From assembly GCF_002943465.1 (NCBI RefSeq), contig NZ_PTQY01000002.1, positions 62,001 to 126,000 of the forward strand: DNA of 64,000 nt, written 5' to 3'. The notes beneath the pieces are model-generated. The model worked only from the letters and a program-made list of their open reading frames with translations. It ran no database searches and had not been told where the DNA came from. This DNA comes from Rhodoferax sp. TS-BS-61-7 (GTDB taxonomy: Bacteria; Pseudomonadota; Gammaproteobacteria; Burkholderiales; Burkholderiaceae_C). Positions 19,419 to 28,505 of the stretch are shown here, piece by piece (the stretch's first letter is position 1; every line of letters begins with the position of its first letter). Both the position numbers and the translations under genes were made by a program.

Positions 19419-21158
19419 ATGCCCCAGCCCCATGCCCTGATTGATTTTGGTGACCCGCACCACACCGCAGCCCCGCTGCGGCTGGCGTTTGGGCCGCCCG
19501 ACCAGGTGCTGGTGGCGCATGCGGTGGACGAGGTGGCCGCCGTGCTGGCGCAGGTGGACGCGCTAAGCCGCCAAGGACGCTGGTGTGTGGGTTATGTGCG
19601 GTACGAAGCGGCACCCGCGTTTGACGCGGCGCTGCAGGTGCATGCGGCCGACGGGCCGCTGGCCTGGTTTGGCGTGCACACGCAGCCCTTGCCAGACGTC
19701 TTGCCCGCCAGTGCCGCCGAGCCCACGGTGGTGTGGGGCGGTGGCGTGGAGCGTGTGGTGTTTGACCAGAACATGGCAGAGATCCATCGGGCCATTGCGG
19801 CGGGAGAGCTGTACCAGGTCAACTACACCGCGCCACTGCAGGCCCCATTTGCGGGCAGTGCGCTGGCCTATTTTCAGGCGCTGCGCCGCGCCCAGCCACG
19901 GGCCTACAGCGCTTTCATCGACGCCGGGACCGAGCAGGTGCTCTCGGTCTCGCCCGAGTTGTTTTTTGACTGGGATGGCACGCACATCCTGAGCCGCCCC
20001 ATGAAGGGCACCGCCGCACGTGGCGCCACGCCCGAGGACGATGCCGCCAACGCCGCGAACCTGCGCAACACCCCCAAAGAGCGGGCCGAGAACGTCATGA
20101 TCGTGGACCTGATCCGCAACGACCTGTCCCGCCTTGCGCAGCCGCACAGCGTGAAAGTGCCGCGTCTGTTCCATCTGGAGGCGCTGCCCACCGTGTGGCA
20201 AATGACCTCGGACGTGGAGGCGAAGACGCGCCCCGGCACCACGCTGCTGGACGTGTTTACAGCGCTGTTTCCCTGCGGCTCCATCACCGGTGCGCCCAAG
20301 GTTCAGGCCATGCGCATGATCAAGGCCCTGGAACCCGACCAGCGCGGTGTGTACTGCGGCGCGGTCGGCGTGGTGCGACCGGGCGGCCACGCCACCTTCA
20401 ATGTGGCGATTCGCACCGTCACCGTGAAGGGTAACGCGGCGCGCAGTGGCATTGGCAGTGGCATTACCTTTGATGCGCAGGCCGAAGGTGAGTGGAACGA
20501 GTGGCGTAGCAAACGTATGTTTCTGGAGCGCGCCAGCCAACCGTTTGAGTTGCTGGAAACGCTGGCGCTGCGCGACGGTGTGTTGCCGCACGTCGATTTG
20601 CACCTGAACCGAATGGCCGGAGCCGCGCAGCACTTTGGCACACCGTGGGACCGGCAGCGGGCACTGCAAGCCTTGCAGACTCTGGCCACCACCCACCCCA
20701 AGGGCCCGTACCGTGTGCGCCTGCTGTTGCCAGCCCACGGGCATTTTCAGGCCCAGGCCTTTGCGCTGGTGGACACGCCCCAGCCTGTGCGGCTGCAACT
20801 GGCCGGTGCACCTATGGCCGATGCGCACAGTGAGTTTGTGCGTTTCAAAACCACACGCCGCGCCCACTACGACGCGTTCACGCCCAGCGATGCCACCGTG
20901 TTTGACACCGTGCTGTTCAACGCGCAGGGCGAGGTGACGGAGTGCACACGTGGCAACATCGCCGTGTTGCTGGATGGCCGCTGGGTCACACCGCCGCTGG
21001 CCTGTGGCCTACTGCCCGGTATTGGCCGTGCGGTGCTTTTGCAAAGCGGCCGCGTGAGCGAGGCCGTGGTGCGGGTGGAGGACTTGCAGCGTGCGCAGGG
21101 CCTGGCGTTTGTCAACAGTTTGCGAGGCTGGCTGAATGCCGAGTTGGTGGCCTCCTAA
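19419..21158 (+). CDS. pabB: Aminodeoxychorismate synthase component I fused to aminodeoxychorismate lyase
   Basis: 579 residues. The N-terminal two thirds are a chorismate-binding domain (IVDLIRNDLSRLA, LPTVWQMTSDVE, CGSITGAPKVQAM). From about residue 370 a PLP-dependent class IV aminotransferase-fold lyase follows (LLETLALRDGVLP, with the PLP lysine in RFKTTRR and FVNSLRGW near the end). The fusion would make aminodeoxychorismate and then cleave it to p-aminobenzoate for folate synthesis. The 3' end overlaps the TIGR03790 gene by 23 bp. Confidence 0.93.
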   Translation: MPQPHALIDFGDPHHTAAPLRLAFGPPDQVLVAHAVDEVAAVLAQVDALSRQGRWCVGYVRYEAAPAFDAALQVHAADGPLAWFGVHTQPLPDVLPASAAEPTVVWGGGVERVVFDQNMAEIHRAIAAGELYQVNYTAPLQAPFAGSALAYFQALRRAQPRAYSAFIDAGTEQVLSVSPELFFDWDGTHILSRPMKGTAARGATPEDDAANAANLRNTPKERAENVMIVDLIRNDLSRLAQPHSVKVPRLFHLEALPTVWQMTSDVEAKTRPGTTLLDVFTALFPCGSITGAPKVQAMRMIKALEPDQRGVYCGAVGVVRPGGHATFNVAIRTVTVKGNAARSGIGSGITFDAQAEGEWNEWRSKRMFLERASQPFELLETLALRDGVLPHVDLHLNRMAGAAQHFGTPWDRQRALQALQTLATTHPKGPYRVRLLLPAHGHFQAQAFALVDTPQPVRLQLAGAPMADAHSEFVRFKTTRRAHYDAFTPSDATVFDTVLFNAQGEVTECTRGNIAVLLDGRWVTPPLACGLLPGIGRAVLLQSGRVSEAVVRVEDLQRAQGLAFVNSLRGWLNAELVAS

Positions 21159-22182
21159 GGCGCTCTGCGCGCTGTTGCTGCTGCTTGGTGCCGGCGTCTG
21201 CGCACAGGTGGCAGGCCATGGTGCCAAACGTGTGTTGGCGGCAGACCTGGGCCTGGTGGTTAACCAGGCCGACCCGTATTCGGTGGCGGTGGGCGACTAC
21301 TACATGCGCCAGCGGGGGCTGGATGCCAGCCAGGTGCTGGTTGTAGACCTGCCCGTGAAACCCGTGCTCAGTGCGGCCGAGTTTGAGCCGCTGCAAGCGC
21401 AACTCAAGGCCGCCTTGGGTGGCAAGACCCGTGCATTAGTGCTTGCCTGGACCCAGCCCTATGCGGTGGAGTGCAATGGCATCACCGCTGCCGTCACCCT
21501 GGGCTTTGACCCCGAGGTGTGCAAAAACACCTGTGCCCCCAGCAAGCCCTCGCCCCTGTTCAACCGGGTGCTCACCCCCGCGCATACGGAAGAGGGCCTG
21601 CGCCCCTCCATGCTGCTGGCCGCCCGCAGCGTGGAGAGTGCCAAGGCGCTGATTGACCGTGGCCTGGCTGCCGACCAGCAGCTGGGCAAGCGCGGTGTGC
21701 CACTGGCCCACGCCGTATTTGTCTCCACCCTCGACAAGGCGCGCAATGTGCGTGCACCCCTGTTTCCTGTGGCTGCGATGGTGCCTGCGTTGGGCCTGCA
21801 GATTGACCGCGTGGACAGCAGCCAGGCCGAGCCCTTGCCCCGTGTCATCCTCTACCAAACCGGCAGTGTGCGTGAGGAGCACATGGCACGCATCGCCTGG
21901 CTGCCGGGCGCGCTGGCGGATCACCTCACCTCATTCGGCGGACAGCTGCTCCACGCACAGGGCCAGATGAGTGTGCTGGACTGGCTGGAGGCTGGCGCCA
22001 CGGCAAGTTATGGCACGGTGAGTGAACCCTGTAACCACCTGCAAAAGTTTCCCCACCCCGCCTTGCTGCTGGCGCACTACGCCCAGGGCGCCAGTGTGCT
22101 GGAAGCCTACTGGCGTAGCGTGGCCTGGCCCGCACAAGGCGTGTTCGTCGGCGAGCCGCTGGCCGCCCCCTTCGGGCGCTGA
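21136..22182 (+). CDS. TIGR03790 family exported protein
   Basis: 348 residues. A signal peptide (LCALLLLLGAGVCAQ) precedes the TIGR03790 region with VVNQADPYSVAVGDYYMRQR at the start and, towards the end, TVSEPCNHLQKFPHP. The family has no assigned activity. It overlaps pabBC by 23 bp and is likely co-expressed. A minus-strand terminator follows its stop. Confidence 0.82.
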   Translation: MPSWWPPKALCALLLLLGAGVCAQVAGHGAKRVLAADLGLVVNQADPYSVAVGDYYMRQRGLDASQVLVVDLPVKPVLSAAEFEPLQAQLKAALGGKTRALVLAWTQPYAVECNGITAAVTLGFDPEVCKNTCAPSKPSPLFNRVLTPAHTEEGLRPSMLLAARSVESAKALIDRGLAADQQLGKRGVPLAHAVFVSTLDKARNVRAPLFPVAAMVPALGLQIDRVDSSQAEPLPRVILYQTGSVREEHMARIAWLPGALADHLTSFGGQLLHAQGQMSVLDWLEAGATASYGTVSEPCNHLQKFPHPALLLAHYAQGASVLEAYWRSVAWPAQGVFVGEPLAAPFGR

Positions 22183-22189
22183 GGCACAC

Positions 22190-22213
22190 AAAAAAGGGAG
22201 CTAAAAGCTCCCT
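22190..22213 (-). terminator. Rho-independent terminator of the PEP-CTERM gene
   Basis: On the minus strand, GGGAGC-TTTT-AGCTCCC is followed by TTTTTTGTGTG, 23 bp past the PEP-CTERM stop. Read on the plus strand it has no T run after the stem, so it serves the minus-strand gene. Confidence 0.8.
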
Positions 22214-22235
22214 GTGTTGGTAAGCCCGAGAGGGC

Positions 22236-22769
22236 TTAGGCGCGGAGCGCCTGTTTGCGACGACGCACTGCAGCGCCCACAAAGCCCAAGCCCGCCAACA
22301 TCAAGGCGTAGGTCTCAGGTTCGGGAACAGCAGCGGTCAGGAATACGTAGTTGGTACTGGAGAAACCATCCTTGATATAGGCCGAGTAGGCCGAGTACAT
22401 GCAGTCGGTCCCGGCGATTTCACAGCCGTTGTAACCCAAGCCTGTGCTGTCCAGTTTGTAGTTGCTGGCGTAGGTTTGTCCAGCATGGTCGCCCCAGCCG
22501 TCATACCAGGCCAGGTTGTTGATCGTCTGGCGATCTGTGGACACGGCGTATTGCGAGGCCAAACCACCAAAAATCAATGCGGCTGCGTCGAGGCCCGAGA
22601 ACACGCCTGGATTAGAGGTCCAATGTGCCGCCGCGAGGCTGGAGGACGTGCCGTTGGCGAAGGTAATGGTGTTGCCGTCGGTGGTGAAGGATCCCACATA
22701 GGTTTGCGCGCTGGCCAAAGATGCAGCAAGTCCCAGTACGGCGCTGATGATGATTTTGTGTAGTGTCAT
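22236..22769 (-). CDS. PEP-CTERM sorting domain protein
   Basis: 177 residues. Signal peptide ISAVLGLAASLASAQ; the extreme C-terminus is VPEPETYALMLAGLG then FVGAAVRRRKQ, the textbook PEP-CTERM tripartite signal (motif, helix, basic tail). The protein should be exported, then cut and anchored by an exosortase coded elsewhere, so the genome should have an exosortase/EPS locus. The middle part has no known fold. Start at 22769 chosen because it begins the signal peptide. Confidence 0.88.
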   Translation of the reverse strand: MTLHKIIISAVLGLAASLASAQTYVGSFTTDGNTITFANGTSSSLAAAHWTSNPGVFSGLDAAALIFGGLASQYAVSTDRQTINNLAWYDGWGDHAGQTYASNYKLDSTGLGYNGCEIAGTDCMYSAYSAYIKDGFSSTNYVFLTAAVPEPETYALMLAGLGFVGAAVRRRKQALRA

Positions 22770-22919
22770 GAAGTCTCCCTCTTGGTTGTGAATGCGTGCG
22801 GACTGTAGACCAGGCGTTTCATGTAACCAATGATCCGATCGGACTAGCGCTTTGTGCATGTCCGCAGATTTCTCCAGTGCAGGCGTGTGTAATAGCGCTT
22901 TTCCTTTCCATCTTCATTT

Positions 22920-24020
22920 GTGTCACCACTTGTAACAACGCGCACCAGCCTGCTGGACCTGATGCGCAGCCCCGCATCTGCAGCGCCCGTGGTGTGTGGG
23001 GTGCTGGCAGTCAATGTCATGGTCTTCTTGGCCATGCTGCTGGCTGGTGCAGGCTGGTGGCATGCGGCGCAGGGCGTGCCCTTGGCCTGGGGGGCCAACT
23101 TTGGGCCGGCCACGCAAGACGGCCAGTGGTGGCGCTTGGGCACGGCCATGTTTGTGCATTTTGGGGTGATGCACCTGGCGCTGAATATGTGGGCGCTGTG
23201 GGATGTGGGCCGCCTGATGGAGGGGCTGCTGGGGCGCTGGCGGTTTGCGGCGCTGTACCTGGGCAGCGGGGTGTTGGGCAATGGCGTGTCGCTGGTGGTG
23301 CAGGGCAACCAGGCGGTGTCGGGCGGGGCATCGGGCGCGGTGTTCAGCCTGTACGGGGCCTTGCTGGTGTTTTTGTGGCGCGAGCGCCGGCAGGTGGACC
23401 GGTCCGAATTTCGCTGGCTGTTTGGTGGGGCACTGTTTTTTACGGCATTGATGCTGGGTCTGGGCTTGGTACTGCCTGGCATAGACAACGCGGCACACGC
23501 CGGTGGCCTGCTGGCGGGCGCCTTGCTGGGCGGGCTGCTGGCCCGCCCGTGGACGGCCCAGAGCCCGCCAGTGCGGGCTTGGCAGTGGGCATCTGCCAGC
23601 GGGGTGTTGCTGCTGGTAGCGCTGCTGTGGCGCACCTTGCCAGCACCGCCCTACCTGATGGGGGAAGAGCTGAAGGCCCGGGCCGGCATTGCCCAGTTTT
23701 TGCAAGAAGACCAGCGCATCAGCCAGCGCTGGGGCAGCCTGGTGCAGAGCGGCCAGCAGGGTGGGCAAACTTTTGAGCAACTGGCCGGGCGCATAGACGC
23801 TGAAGTGGCCGCGGGCTACGCGCGCAGTTTTGACCGCCTGGCCGCTGCCGCCCCAGCCGGGGATGCGCCCTCGGCCGCTACGCTGGGGGCTTTGCAGGCC
23901 TATGCGGTGCAGCGTGCAGAGGCGGCACGCACGCTGTCTGATGGTCTGCGCCGAGGCGATGCCCAGGCACTGGACGCGGCCTTGCGCCCCGCTTCTGCAC
24001 CGCTGCTGCCCCGGCGCTAG
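22920..24020 (+). CDS. Rhomboid-family intramembrane serine protease
   Basis: 366 residues from a GTG. Six membrane helices in the first 220 residues with the catalytic serine S138 in SGGASGAVFSLYG and histidine H193 in DNAAHAGGLLAG; HFGVMHLALNMWALW is the typical L1/TM2 region. It should cut transmembrane substrates within the inner membrane. The C-terminal 130 residues are a helical, Ala/Gln-rich extension of unknown role, probably cytoplasmic or periplasmic. The stop overlaps the convergent EAL gene by 4 bp. Confidence 0.9.
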   Translation: MSPLVTTRTSLLDLMRSPASAAPVVCGVLAVNVMVFLAMLLAGAGWWHAAQGVPLAWGANFGPATQDGQWWRLGTAMFVHFGVMHLALNMWALWDVGRLMEGLLGRWRFAALYLGSGVLGNGVSLVVQGNQAVSGGASGAVFSLYGALLVFLWRERRQVDRSEFRWLFGGALFFTALMLGLGLVLPGIDNAAHAGGLLAGALLGGLLARPWTAQSPPVRAWQWASASGVLLLVALLWRTLPAPPYLMGEELKARAGIAQFLQEDQRISQRWGSLVQSGQQGGQTFEQLAGRIDAEVAAGYARSFDRLAAAAPAGDAPSAATLGALQAYAVQRAEAARTLSDGLRRGDAQALDAALRPASAPLLPRR

Positions 24021-25591
24021 GCGCGCTGCTGCAGCACCAGCCGCTGCACCAATTGCGGCATAGGCATGGGTTTGCCAAACAGCCAGCCCTGTGCCAGCTG
24101 CACACCACGCTCACGCAGCAGGCGTGCCTGGTCTTCGGTCTCCACGCCCTCGGCAATCATCTTCAGGTTCAGATCCTTGGCCATGTCGATGATGTGCATG
24201 GCCACATGGCTCGTGGCGGCCCCGGTGCCCAGGGTGTCCACAAACGATTTGTCGATCTTCAGGTAGTCCAGCTCAAAGGTGCCCAGGTAGGACAGGCTGG
24301 AGTAGCCCGTGCCAAAGTCGTCCACCGCCACCTCGATACCCAGCGCGCGAATATCCCGGATGACCTCGCGCACTCGCACTGTGTCCATCAGGCCGCGCTC
24401 GGTGGCCTCCACCACCAGCTGCTGTGGGCCGGCCCCGCTGCTGTGCTGCAGGGCACGCAGGCGCTCCACCGTGCACGCCGACTTGAGGTCCAGCGACGAC
24501 AGGTTGACGCCGATATGAAAGCCCGGGTAGCGCACCAGCAGGTCCCCCAGATCTTGCGCGCACAGCAGGAGCACGCGCTGGGTCAGGGCCTGGATCAGGC
24601 CCGACTCCTCGGCCACAGGGATGAACTTGTCCGGCCCCATGGCCAGGCCATCCCCACGGCGCCAGCGCAGCAGGGCTTCGGCCCCTACGCAGGCGCCCGT
24701 GTGCAGGTCGATGAGGGGCTGGTAGAGCAGGTAAAACTCGTTTCTGCGCAGCCCGGTGCGGATCATGGCGGGCAGCGCCATCTGCTGGCGCGCCACCAGA
24801 AACACCAAAAACGCCAGTGCCAGGCCCGCCAGAATGCCCAGCGGCAGCAGCTCCCGAATGACCGCCGTGGTGTGGGCCTGCAGCTGTGCCAGTGGCAAGG
24901 CCGCCAGCGTCACCGTAGAGAAGTTGCGCGACTCCACGGTGGCCACCAGATAACCATCGGCCATGAAGGTGGCCTGGCCACCGGTGCGTGGGCGGTCTAT
25001 CCAGGCGCGCTGCACGGTGCCGCGTGTGGACCGGAAATTACCGTTGCGGGGGGAATACGTGGCCAGCGAGACATCGGCTGGCGTGGTGGGAATGTCGACG
25101 GTGATGGCTTCGTGCACGATGGCTGCGTAGCCTCCGCGCTCCACCACAATGAAAGTCATGCCCGGCGCAAATGGCAGCTGCACCTGCGTGTACAGGGTGA
25201 TGCCATCCTTGCTGGGTGCGCCTGGCACGGGGGGCAGTGTGTAGGCTTGTTCCAGCTTGCCATAGGAGGTGCACAACAAGCGCCCGTTGGCGATGTGGGC
25301 CATGGCCTGGATGTCGGCTGAGACCAGATCGATCTCGCCCATGCGGGCCATCTGGGCGGCAGAGCAGGGGGCATCGCTGTGGGCCTGCAGTTTGGCAATG
25401 CCTGCATACACCTGCTTGGTGGCACGCTCGGAGCGCTGCAACACGGCGTGGGCATAGTCCAGCATGTGCTGCTGCTCGGCCTGCAAGCTTTGCCGCTGGG
25501 CCATGTGCAGCGTCACCCCGATGGGGATCGCCCCGGCCAGCAGGCCGGCCAATGTGGCCATGGTGATGGTGAGCTTTTTGTTCAAAAACAC
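24017..25591 (-). CDS. Cyclic-di-GMP phosphodiesterase with periplasmic CSS-motif sensor and EAL domain
   Basis: 524 residues. One membrane helix (about 8-28), a periplasmic CSS-type domain with C76 in APCSAAQM, a second helix (about 245-265), then an EAL domain. The catalytic set is complete: EALLRW, GVNLSS, VVEATERG, VDDFGTGYSSLSYL and the EGVETEDQARLL stretch, so it should hydrolyse c-di-GMP. The CSS pair in relatives senses periplasmic redox state. It stands alone, convergent with the rhomboid gene. Confidence 0.93.
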   Translation of the reverse strand: MFLNKKLTITMATLAGLLAGAIPIGVTLHMAQRQSLQAEQQHMLDYAHAVLQRSERATKQVYAGIAKLQAHSDAPCSAAQMARMGEIDLVSADIQAMAHIANGRLLCTSYGKLEQAYTLPPVPGAPSKDGITLYTQVQLPFAPGMTFIVVERGGYAAIVHEAITVDIPTTPADVSLATYSPRNGNFRSTRGTVQRAWIDRPRTGGQATFMADGYLVATVESRNFSTVTLAALPLAQLQAHTTAVIRELLPLGILAGLALAFLVFLVARQQMALPAMIRTGLRRNEFYLLYQPLIDLHTGACVGAEALLRWRRGDGLAMGPDKFIPVAEESGLIQALTQRVLLLCAQDLGDLLVRYPGFHIGVNLSSLDLKSACTVERLRALQHSSGAGPQQLVVEATERGLMDTVRVREVIRDIRALGIEVAVDDFGTGYSSLSYLGTFELDYLKIDKSFVDTLGTGAATSHVAMHIIDMAKDLNLKMIAEGVETEDQARLLRERGVQLAQGWLFGKPMPMPQLVQRLVLQQRA

Positions 25592-25655
25592 CTCGGAGGC
25601 GGTTGAGCTTGCAGCGCGCTGCTGCAGTGTACTGCGCTCCCAGGGTCTTGTATTT

Positions 25656-25715
25656 GCTATGAATTAAGGAGCTGTTTGCGCATACTCCATAAGGGCTAGA
25701 GGCCTATTTCATTCA
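25656..25715 (+). repeat. 60-bp palindromic repeat, copy B (overlaps the stop of the pseudouridine synthase)
   Basis: GCTATGAATTAAGGAGCTGT through GGCCTATTTCATTCA. The downstream arm is read by the minus-strand gene at 25696, whose last codons and TAG stop fall inside the repeat. Confidence 0.85.
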
Positions 25716-26625
25716 AATTTTGCAAGGGCAGCAGCCTGCGCTGACTCTCAAACTGCCGCGCCTCGCCGCTCAGCGGGTCGGTGAAGGCAATGCGCTGGGC
25801 CAGCAGCTGCAGCGGGCGGGCGTAATCGGTAGCGTCTTCGGGGGTGAGGGTGGGGTACATGCCGTCAAACAGCAGGGGCAGGCCCAGCGCCGCCATGTGC
25901 ACACGCAGCTGGTGGCGCTGGCCGGTCAGCGGCTGCAGTTGGTAGCGGGCCCACGGCCCCAGGGTTTCCAGTGGTGTGATGTCGGTGATGGCGTTCACCG
26001 CGCCGTCCACCTCGGTCTGCTGCATGAAGTGGGACGACACGGCGATGCGGCTCTCGCGGTGGATGGGCCAGGGCAGGGCGGGGTTGGCCGGCGCGATGCA
26101 CTCGTAGGTCTTGGCCACCACCCGGTCGCGAAACAGCGCGTGGTAGGCGTCGCGCGTAGCGGGGTTGATGGAGAACAGCACCAGGCCTGCGGTGTCGCGG
26201 TCAATGCGGTGGATGGGGACCAAGTCGTGCAGCCCCAGCCGGTTCTTCAGGCGCACCAGCACGGTCTCTTGCAGGTATTTGCCCGAGGGCACGACCGGCA
26301 AAAAGTGTGGCTTGTCCACCACCAGCAGGTGTTCGTCCTGCCACAGCACCACTTCGTCAAACGGTATGGGCGGCTCGGCCGCCAGCGCGCGGTAGTAGTA
26401 GAGCCGGCGCTTGGGCGCATAGGCGCTGTGCGGCGTCAGCACCAGACCCTGCTCGTCCACCACATCGCCATCCTGCAGGCGCTGCAGCCATTGGGCGTGG
26501 GGGATGCCGGGGAAGCGTTGCACCAAAAATTCGAGCACCGTGGCCCAGGGCCCCTCGGGCAGCACCACGCTGCTGGCGCCTACCCCGTTGCGCGTGGGCG
26601 GGGCGTTGGGGCGGGGGCGCGCCAT
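25696..26625 (-). CDS. RluA-family pseudouridine synthase
   Basis: 309 residues from the ATG at 26625 (MARPRPNAPP). Carries the family signature HRIDRDTAGLVLF with catalytic D142, plus TGQRHQLRVHMAALGLP. It isomerises uridine to pseudouridine in rRNA or tRNA; the exact site cannot be told apart from sequence. The final residues EIGL and the stop are provided by palindromic repeat copy B, so the original C-terminus has probably been altered. It ends the trmB-rlu pair, 10 bp apart. Confidence 0.9.
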   Translation of the reverse strand: MARPRPNAPPTRNGVGASSVVLPEGPWATVLEFLVQRFPGIPHAQWLQRLQDGDVVDEQGLVLTPHSAYAPKRRLYYYRALAAEPPIPFDEVVLWQDEHLLVVDKPHFLPVVPSGKYLQETVLVRLKNRLGLHDLVPIHRIDRDTAGLVLFSINPATRDAYHALFRDRVVAKTYECIAPANPALPWPIHRESRIAVSSHFMQQTEVDGAVNAITDITPLETLGPWARYQLQPLTGQRHQLRVHMAALGLPLLFDGMYPTLTPEDATDYARPLQLLAQRIAFTDPLSGEARQFESQRRLLPLQNLNEIGL

Positions 26626-26635
26626 GCCAGCCGGG

Positions 26636-27427
26636 TTAAATGCGCTCGAACACCACGTCCCACACGCCGTGGCCGAGCTTGATGCCACGGTTTTCGAACT
26701 TGGTGAGCGGGCGGTAGTGCGGCTTGGGCGCGTAGCCGGCCAGCTCGGGGTTGGCTGCCAGCGCGCGGTTCTTCAGCTTGGGCTCGGCGCTCAGCACTTC
26801 CAGAATCTGCTGGGCATAGGGCTCCCAGTCGGTGGCGGCGTGCAGGTAGCCGCCGGGCTTCAGGCGCGCGGCCAGCTTGGCCACCAGCGGGCTCTGGATC
26901 AGGCGGCGCTTGTTGTGCTTGGTCTTGTGCCAGGGATCGGGGAAGAAGATGTGCACACCGTCCAGACTGCCCAGCGGCAGCATGTGGTCAATCACCTCCA
27001 CCGCGTCGTGGTTGCAGATGCGGATGTTGGGAATGTTGTTTTCACCAATGCGTTTGAGCAGGGCGCCCACACCGGCCTCGTGCACCTCGCAGCACAAAAA
27101 GTTGGTGCCCGGCAGGGTCAGCGCAATTTGGGCCGTGGCCTCGCCCATGCCAAAACCAATCTCCAGCACCACCGGGCGCTGTGTGCCAGTTTGGGCATCA
27201 TTTGGGCCGCTAGCCCCCGCCGCACCTGCGAATGCAGCTTCGAAATCGATAGCAGATGGCTGGTAGGGGAAGAGAAATTTCGGCCCCAGTTCCTCCACCG
27301 CCTTGATCTGCCCACTGCCCATGCGGCCCGCGCGCTTCACAAAACTCTTGATGGTGCGCATGAAGGGCTTGGCGCCTTCTTCGGCAGGGTTCTCGGGCGG
27401 GGTGGTGTCGGGTGTGGAGGTGGTCAT
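26636..27427 (-). CDS. trmB: tRNA (guanine-N7-)-methyltransferase
   Basis: 263 residues. SAM-binding motif [12 protein letters not shown], then [12 protein letters not shown]-type loop, the [14 protein letters not shown] active-site region and [18 protein letters not shown]: all diagnostic of TrmB, which makes m7G46 in tRNA. The ATG at 27427 fits; the frame above it has no similarity. Residues 59-78 ([20 protein letters not shown]) are encoded by an in-frame palindromic repeat (copy F), lying just before the SAM domain. Confidence 0.95.
   Translation of the reverse strand: MTTSTPDTTPPENPAEEGAKPFMRTIKSFVKRAGRMGSGQIKAVEELGPKFLFPYQPSAIDFEAAFAGAAGASGPNDAQTGTQRPVVLEIGFGMGEATAQIALTLPGTNFLCCEVHEAGVGALLKRIGENNIPNIRICNHDAVEVIDHMLPLGSLDGVHIFFPDPWHKTKHNKRRLIQSPLVAKLAARLKPGGYLHAATDWEPYAQQILEVLSAEPKLKNRALAANPELAGYAPKPHYRPLTKFENRGIKLGHGVWDVVFERI
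27194..27253 (-). repeat. 60-bp palindromic repeat, copy F (in frame inside trmB)
   Basis: On the coding strand it starts GCTATCGATTTCGAAGCTGC and ends GCCCAAATGATGCC. An ungapped alignment with copies A and E gives about 60-65% identity, including GCTATC, AGCTGC, CGCA and GGGCTAG. Codons begin at repeat base 1, the same phase as copy G. Confidence 0.6.
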
Positions 27428-27704
27428 GGTCGGCAGTCGCGGCAAAAAGGCCGGGCCTGCATTGTATGCAGGGGCGGTGGGGGGCATTTTTGGGAGTCGC
27501 GGGAAGGGGGGGCCACTTGCGGGAGTTGGCCAGAGAATGCTTTCTGGAAGACAATCGCTTCCACTTGCCGCACCGCGGGATACGCAGCCGACAAGCTGAA
27601 GTTAGCCTGAAGCCAACAGAAGCGTCTAAGGCTGGTAAAGCACTTCATAGTCAACACTTGTCCCCCGCTTTTCGAGATGCCTACCTTTCATCATAGATAA
27701 ATTC
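27428..27704. other. Junction between core genes and the accessory region
   Basis: 277 bp between the trmB start and the GreA/B-like gene. It contains the trmB upstream region and an AT-richer tract from about 27590. No gene, tRNA or direct repeat was visible. Confidence 0.5.
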
Positions 27705-28175
27705 TTGCTGCAGCAGCAGGTGCTGGAGCGGCTCGCCGAAGACCTGCTGCAAGCCGAACAGGCAGTGCGTGCGGCCCATGAAACGGCGACTCACGAAGAA
27801 AACATTGCCGAAAACAAATACGACACATTGGGACTCGAAGCCGCCTACCTGGCTACCGGCCAGGCTCGGCGCGCCGCAGGCATCCGCCAGGCGATGGCCA
27901 ATTGGCGCCAATTCCGCCCGCGCCCCTACGATGCCAGCAAAGGTATACAGCTCGGCGCGCTGGTCTGCCTAGTCGATTCCGACGACAAGCAGCAACAGCT
28001 CTTTCTCGGGCCGGATGGGGGCAGCATGAAGTTGGTCAGCGGCGCTCAGCTCGTTCAGGTCATCAGTAGCGAAGCCCCTTTGGGCAGGGCCATGCTGGGT
28101 AAATGTGAGGGTGATGAGGTTTGGATACAGGTCGCTCCAATTCAACAGCAATTTGAGGTGCTGCGGGTTTATTAA
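27705..28175 (+). CDS. GreA/GreB-like transcription elongation factor family protein
   Basis: 156 residues from TTG. The N-terminal half is a coiled coil with AVRAAHETATHEENIAENKY and LEAAYLATGQARR; the C-terminal half is an FKBP-like GreA C domain (IQLGALVCLVDSDDKQQQLF, then SSEAPLGRAMLGKCEGDEVW). Gre-type proteins enter the RNA polymerase channel and rescue or modulate paused complexes. In-frame codons upstream read I-D-K-F-L; the position where Met would be expected is ATA at 27693, so the start codon may have been lost or moved to this TTG. It may be a poorly expressed relic at the edge of the accessory region. Confidence 0.75.
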   Translation: MLQQQVLERLAEDLLQAEQAVRAAHETATHEENIAENKYDTLGLEAAYLATGQARRAAGIRQAMANWRQFRPRPYDASKGIQLGALVCLVDSDDKQQQLFLGPDGGSMKLVSGAQLVQVISSEAPLGRAMLGKCEGDEVWIQVAPIQQQFEVLRVY

Positions 28176-28505
28176 TCCGCAAGCAAGCCCATGCCAAATT
28201 GGTTGAGGTCAGCAGGCGTGCCTGGAGGCTAGACTTCGGCAGTGGGCCAGTTGCGGATCTTGGTGAATGTCCGCTTTGGAGCACGAAAAAAGATCGACCG
28301 GATTGCCGTACTTACGCTCCTGGGCTCCAAACCCAAGTGCTACTGAAACTGGGTGGACGTCGCACCTGCCATAGCCTTTTCGAAAGTGATTCTTTGTAGC
28401 AGAAGGATCGACAGCGACTGCAACAGTCGAGAACAAATCATGGCTCGGTCGTGTAGCATTTGCACAGAAGATCAGTTCTCTGTGTCTCAAATAAAGGGAG
28501 AAGCT
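28176..28505. other. 330-bp gap with a plus-oriented attC-like repeat fragment
   Basis: Around 28262-28300 the sequence GAATGTCCGCTTTGGAGCAC-GAAAAAAG repeats the core of the attC-like sites seen inverted at 15.5 and 33-37 kb. The rest is AT-rich leader for the next operon, ending in AAAGGGAGAAGCT before the ATG at 28506. No gene seen. Confidence 0.45.
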
